A stretch of DNA of 7,979 nucleotides from Komagataeibacter kakiaceti JCM 25156 (GTDB lineage: Bacteria; Pseudomonadota; Alphaproteobacteria; Acetobacterales; Acetobacteraceae). The first letter of the stretch is position 1. Every line of letters begins with the position of its first letter. The position numbers were made by a program, and so were the translations under genes. Positions 6,301 to 7,979 of the stretch are shown one piece after another. Location: contig NZ_BAIO01000083.1 of NCBI RefSeq assembly GCF_000613305.1, positions 1 through 7,979 on the forward strand, read 5' to 3'. The notes beneath the pieces were generated by a model. That model was not told the origin of the DNA. It was given only the letters and a program-made list of their open reading frames with translations, and ran no database searches.

Positions 6301-7979
6301 TCACAGCCCAAGGTCATTGCCACGGTCGAGGCCGGCCTGCCGGGCGATCCGCGTCAGGTCGGCACGATCCCGTGCTTCCGGATCCGGTGGCAGTTCCTCG
6401 CCAAACAGGTCCGGTGCGGTGCGCGCCCTGTGCTTACCGGCATCCGCCGGGTCATGCTCGCGCGACCATTTCCGTCCCGTGCCGAGGGATTCATCGCTAT
6501 CGGCATCGTCGGATTTGTCGGGTGCTGCCGACACCCCCGCCTGCTCCGGTGGCGGGGTGACAGGAGACGGACGACCACTCCAGTCATCGGGCCGGACAGG
6601 CCGGGGCAGCTGCGCCGGATCGGGCGGCGGCAGAACGCGTTCGACGAAGCGGTGATCCCGAAAATACCGCGCCTTGCGCGCGCGGATGGGCGGACAGCCC
6701 GCCACCATGACAACCTCCTCCCGTGCCGGGAGTTGCTGGACCTCGCCCACCGTCATCAAGGGCCGCGCGCTTTCCTGACGCGAGACCATGAGATGCCCGA
6801 GCCAGGGCGAGAGACGGTGCCCCGCATAGTTCTTCTGCGAGCGGATCTCGGTGGCCACACCCAGACCGTCGGACACGCGTTTCGCGGTGCGTTCATCGTT
6901 CGTGGCGAAGGATACTCGGACATGGCAGTTGTCAAGAATGCTATTGTTCTGACCGTACGCCTTGTCGATCTGGTTGAGGCTTTGGGCGATCAGGAACGCC
7001 TTAATCCCGTAGCCCGCCATGAAGGCCAGCGCGCTCTCGAAGAAATCTAGCCGGCCAAGGGCAGGAAATTCATCCAGCATCAGCAGCAGGCGACGCCGCC
7101 CCGCCCGGCCGGACAGATCCTCCGTCAGCCGCCGCCCGATCTGGTTCAGGATCAGGCGGATCAGAGGCTTGGTGCGGCTGATATCCGAGGGCGGGATGAC
7201 AAAATACAGCGAGACGGGCTGGTCGCCCTCCAGCAGATCGCCGATCCGCCATTCGCAACGACTGGTCACGGTGGCCACCACCGGATCGCGGTAGAGGCCG
7301 AGAAACGACATGGCGGTCGAGAGCACGCCGGAGCGCTCATTGTCCGACTTGTTCAGCAATTCCCGCGCCGCCGACGCCACGACGGGGTGTGGCCCCGCCT
7401 CCCCAAGATGCGATGTCCGCATCATGGCCGACAGGGTCGCCTCGATCGACCGCTTGGGGTCAGAGAGGAATTTCGCCACCCCGGCGAGTGTCTTGTCGTC
7501 CTCGGCGTAGAGCACGTGCAGGATCGCACCGACCAGCAGGGCATGGGAAGTCTTCTCCCAATGGTTGCGGCGCTCCAGTGAGCCCTCGGGATCGACCAGG
7601 ATGTCGGCGATGTTCTGGACATCGCGAACCTCCGACGCCCCGCGCCGGACCTCCAGCAGCGGGTTGTAGGCCGAGGACGCCGGATTGGTGGGGTCGAACA
7701 GCAGCACCCGCCCGAAGCGATTCCGGAAACCGGCAGTGATCTGCCAGTTCTCACCCTTGATGTCATGGATGATGGCTGAACCCGGCCAGGTCAGGAGTGT
7801 AGGGACCACCATGCCCACCCCCTTGCCAGTGCGCGTCGGCGCGAAGGTCAGGACGTGCTCAGGGCCATCATGCCGGAGATAGGCCCGGCGGTATTTCCCC
7901 AGCACCACGCCATCCTCGCCCAGCAGTCCGGCCGCGCGGATTTCCGCATCCTCCGCCCAGCGGGCGGAGCCATAGGTCC
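6301..7979 (-). CDS. traG: TraG, VirD4-type coupling protein (5' end outside window)
   Basis: TraG is the coupling ATPase that brings the relaxase-DNA complex to the secretion channel at the inner membrane. The right edge cuts it: 558 residues are visible, and about 100 N-terminal residues, including the expected membrane segments, are missing. The visible part starts TYGSARWAEDAEIRAAGLL, the usual sequence before the ATPase domain. Walker A is APTRTGKGVG (Lys codon at 7822-7824) and Walker B is LLLMLDEFPALGRL (Asp-Glu at 7069-7074). FLIAQSLNQIDKAYG and FATNDERTAKRVSDGLG are further family stretches. The frame is intact throughout. After FVERVLPPP a tail of about 105 residues (6304-6620), rich in Pro, Asp and Arg, ends GLDRGNDLGL; it is probably disordered and variable. 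A GTG at 7908 is internal, not the start. Confidence 0.96.
   Translation of the reverse strand, partial: TYGSARWAEDAEIRAAGLLGEDGVVLGKYRRAYLRHDGPEHVLTFAPTRTGKGVGMVVPTLLTWPGSAIIHDIKGENWQITAGFRNRFGRVLLFDPTNPASSAYNPLLEVRRGASEVRDVQNIADILVDPEGSLERRNHWEKTSHALLVGAILHVLYAEDDKTLAGVAKFLSDPKRSIEATLSAMMRTSHLGEAGPHPVVASAARELLNKSDNERSGVLSTAMSFLGLYRDPVVATVTSRCEWRIGDLLEGDQPVSLYFVIPPSDISRTKPLIRLILNQIGRRLTEDLSGRAGRRRLLLMLDEFPALGRLDFFESALAFMAGYGIKAFLIAQSLNQIDKAYGQNNSILDNCHVRVSFATNDERTAKRVSDGLGVATEIRSQKNYAGHRLSPWLGHLMVSRQESARPLMTVGEVQQLPAREEVVMVAGCPPIRARKARYFRDHRFVERVLPPPDPAQLPRPVRPDDWSGRPSPVTPPPEQAGVSAAPDKSDDADSDESLGTGRKWSREHDPADAGKHRARTAPDLFGEELPPDPEARDRADLTRIARQAGLDRGNDLGL

Noticed and set aside
7951..7969. 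Perfect eight-base inverted repeat with a three-base loop (CTCCGCCC/GGGCGGAG)
   Set aside because: It lies inside the traG codons for the conserved Ser-Ala-Arg-Trp-Ala-Glu stretch, has no T-run, and is most simply a result of codon choice in GC-rich DNA.
1..7979. CRISPR arrays, tRNA or rRNA genes, insertion sequences, attachment sites
   Set aside because: No spaced repeat array, cloverleaf-like sequence, transposase or integrase frame, or terminal repeat was seen; coding sequence fills nearly the whole window.

Overview
The window is one block of a Trb/P-type conjugative type IV secretion system, and every supported gene lies on the minus strand. In transcription order, from high to low coordinates, it holds: a TraG (VirD4-type) coupling protein cut by the right edge, a CopG-type ribbon-helix-helix regulator, TrbB (VirB11-type ATPase), TrbC (pilin), TrbD (VirB3-like), TrbE (VirB4-type ATPase), TrbJ (VirB5-like) and TrbL (VirB6-like), cut by the left edge. 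The DNA is GC-rich. The order traG-copG-trbBCDEJL is common on plasmids and integrative conjugative elements of Alphaproteobacteria. Protein wording remembered from related clusters suggests an Acetobacteraceae-like host, but this is an inference. No relaxase, integrase, origin, attachment site or tRNA is visible, so plasmid and chromosomal element cannot be told apart.

Layout: traG 6301-7979; copG 5862-6293, 7 bases after traG; a 148-base intergenic region 5714-5861, the only sizeable non-coding stretch; trbB 4709-5713; trbC 4344-4712 and trbD 4069-4344, each overlapping the gene before it; trbE 1617-4055; trbJ 886-1620, overlapping the trbE stop; trbL 1-880. The stop/start overlaps indicate one translationally coupled operon. 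TraG would deliver the relaxase-DNA complex to the channel, TrbB and TrbE would power pilus assembly and export, TrbC and TrbJ would form the pilus, and TrbD and TrbL would form inner-membrane parts. TrbF, TrbG and TrbI are expected beyond the left edge.

Two things stand out. First, trbE is not an open frame: three single-base losses, near 3589, 2342 and 2288, break an otherwise full-length 813-residue protein. Each is repaired by one C restoring GCCT from GCT, which points to sequencing or assembly error or to recent inactivation. Second, the trbB leader can fold into a long two-part RNA helix whose 3' arm contains the whole trbB ribosome binding site. Next to it are a candidate promoter and short direct and inverted repeats that could be the CopG operator. 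I saw no sign of a wholly new system; the leader structure is the best candidate for new biology.
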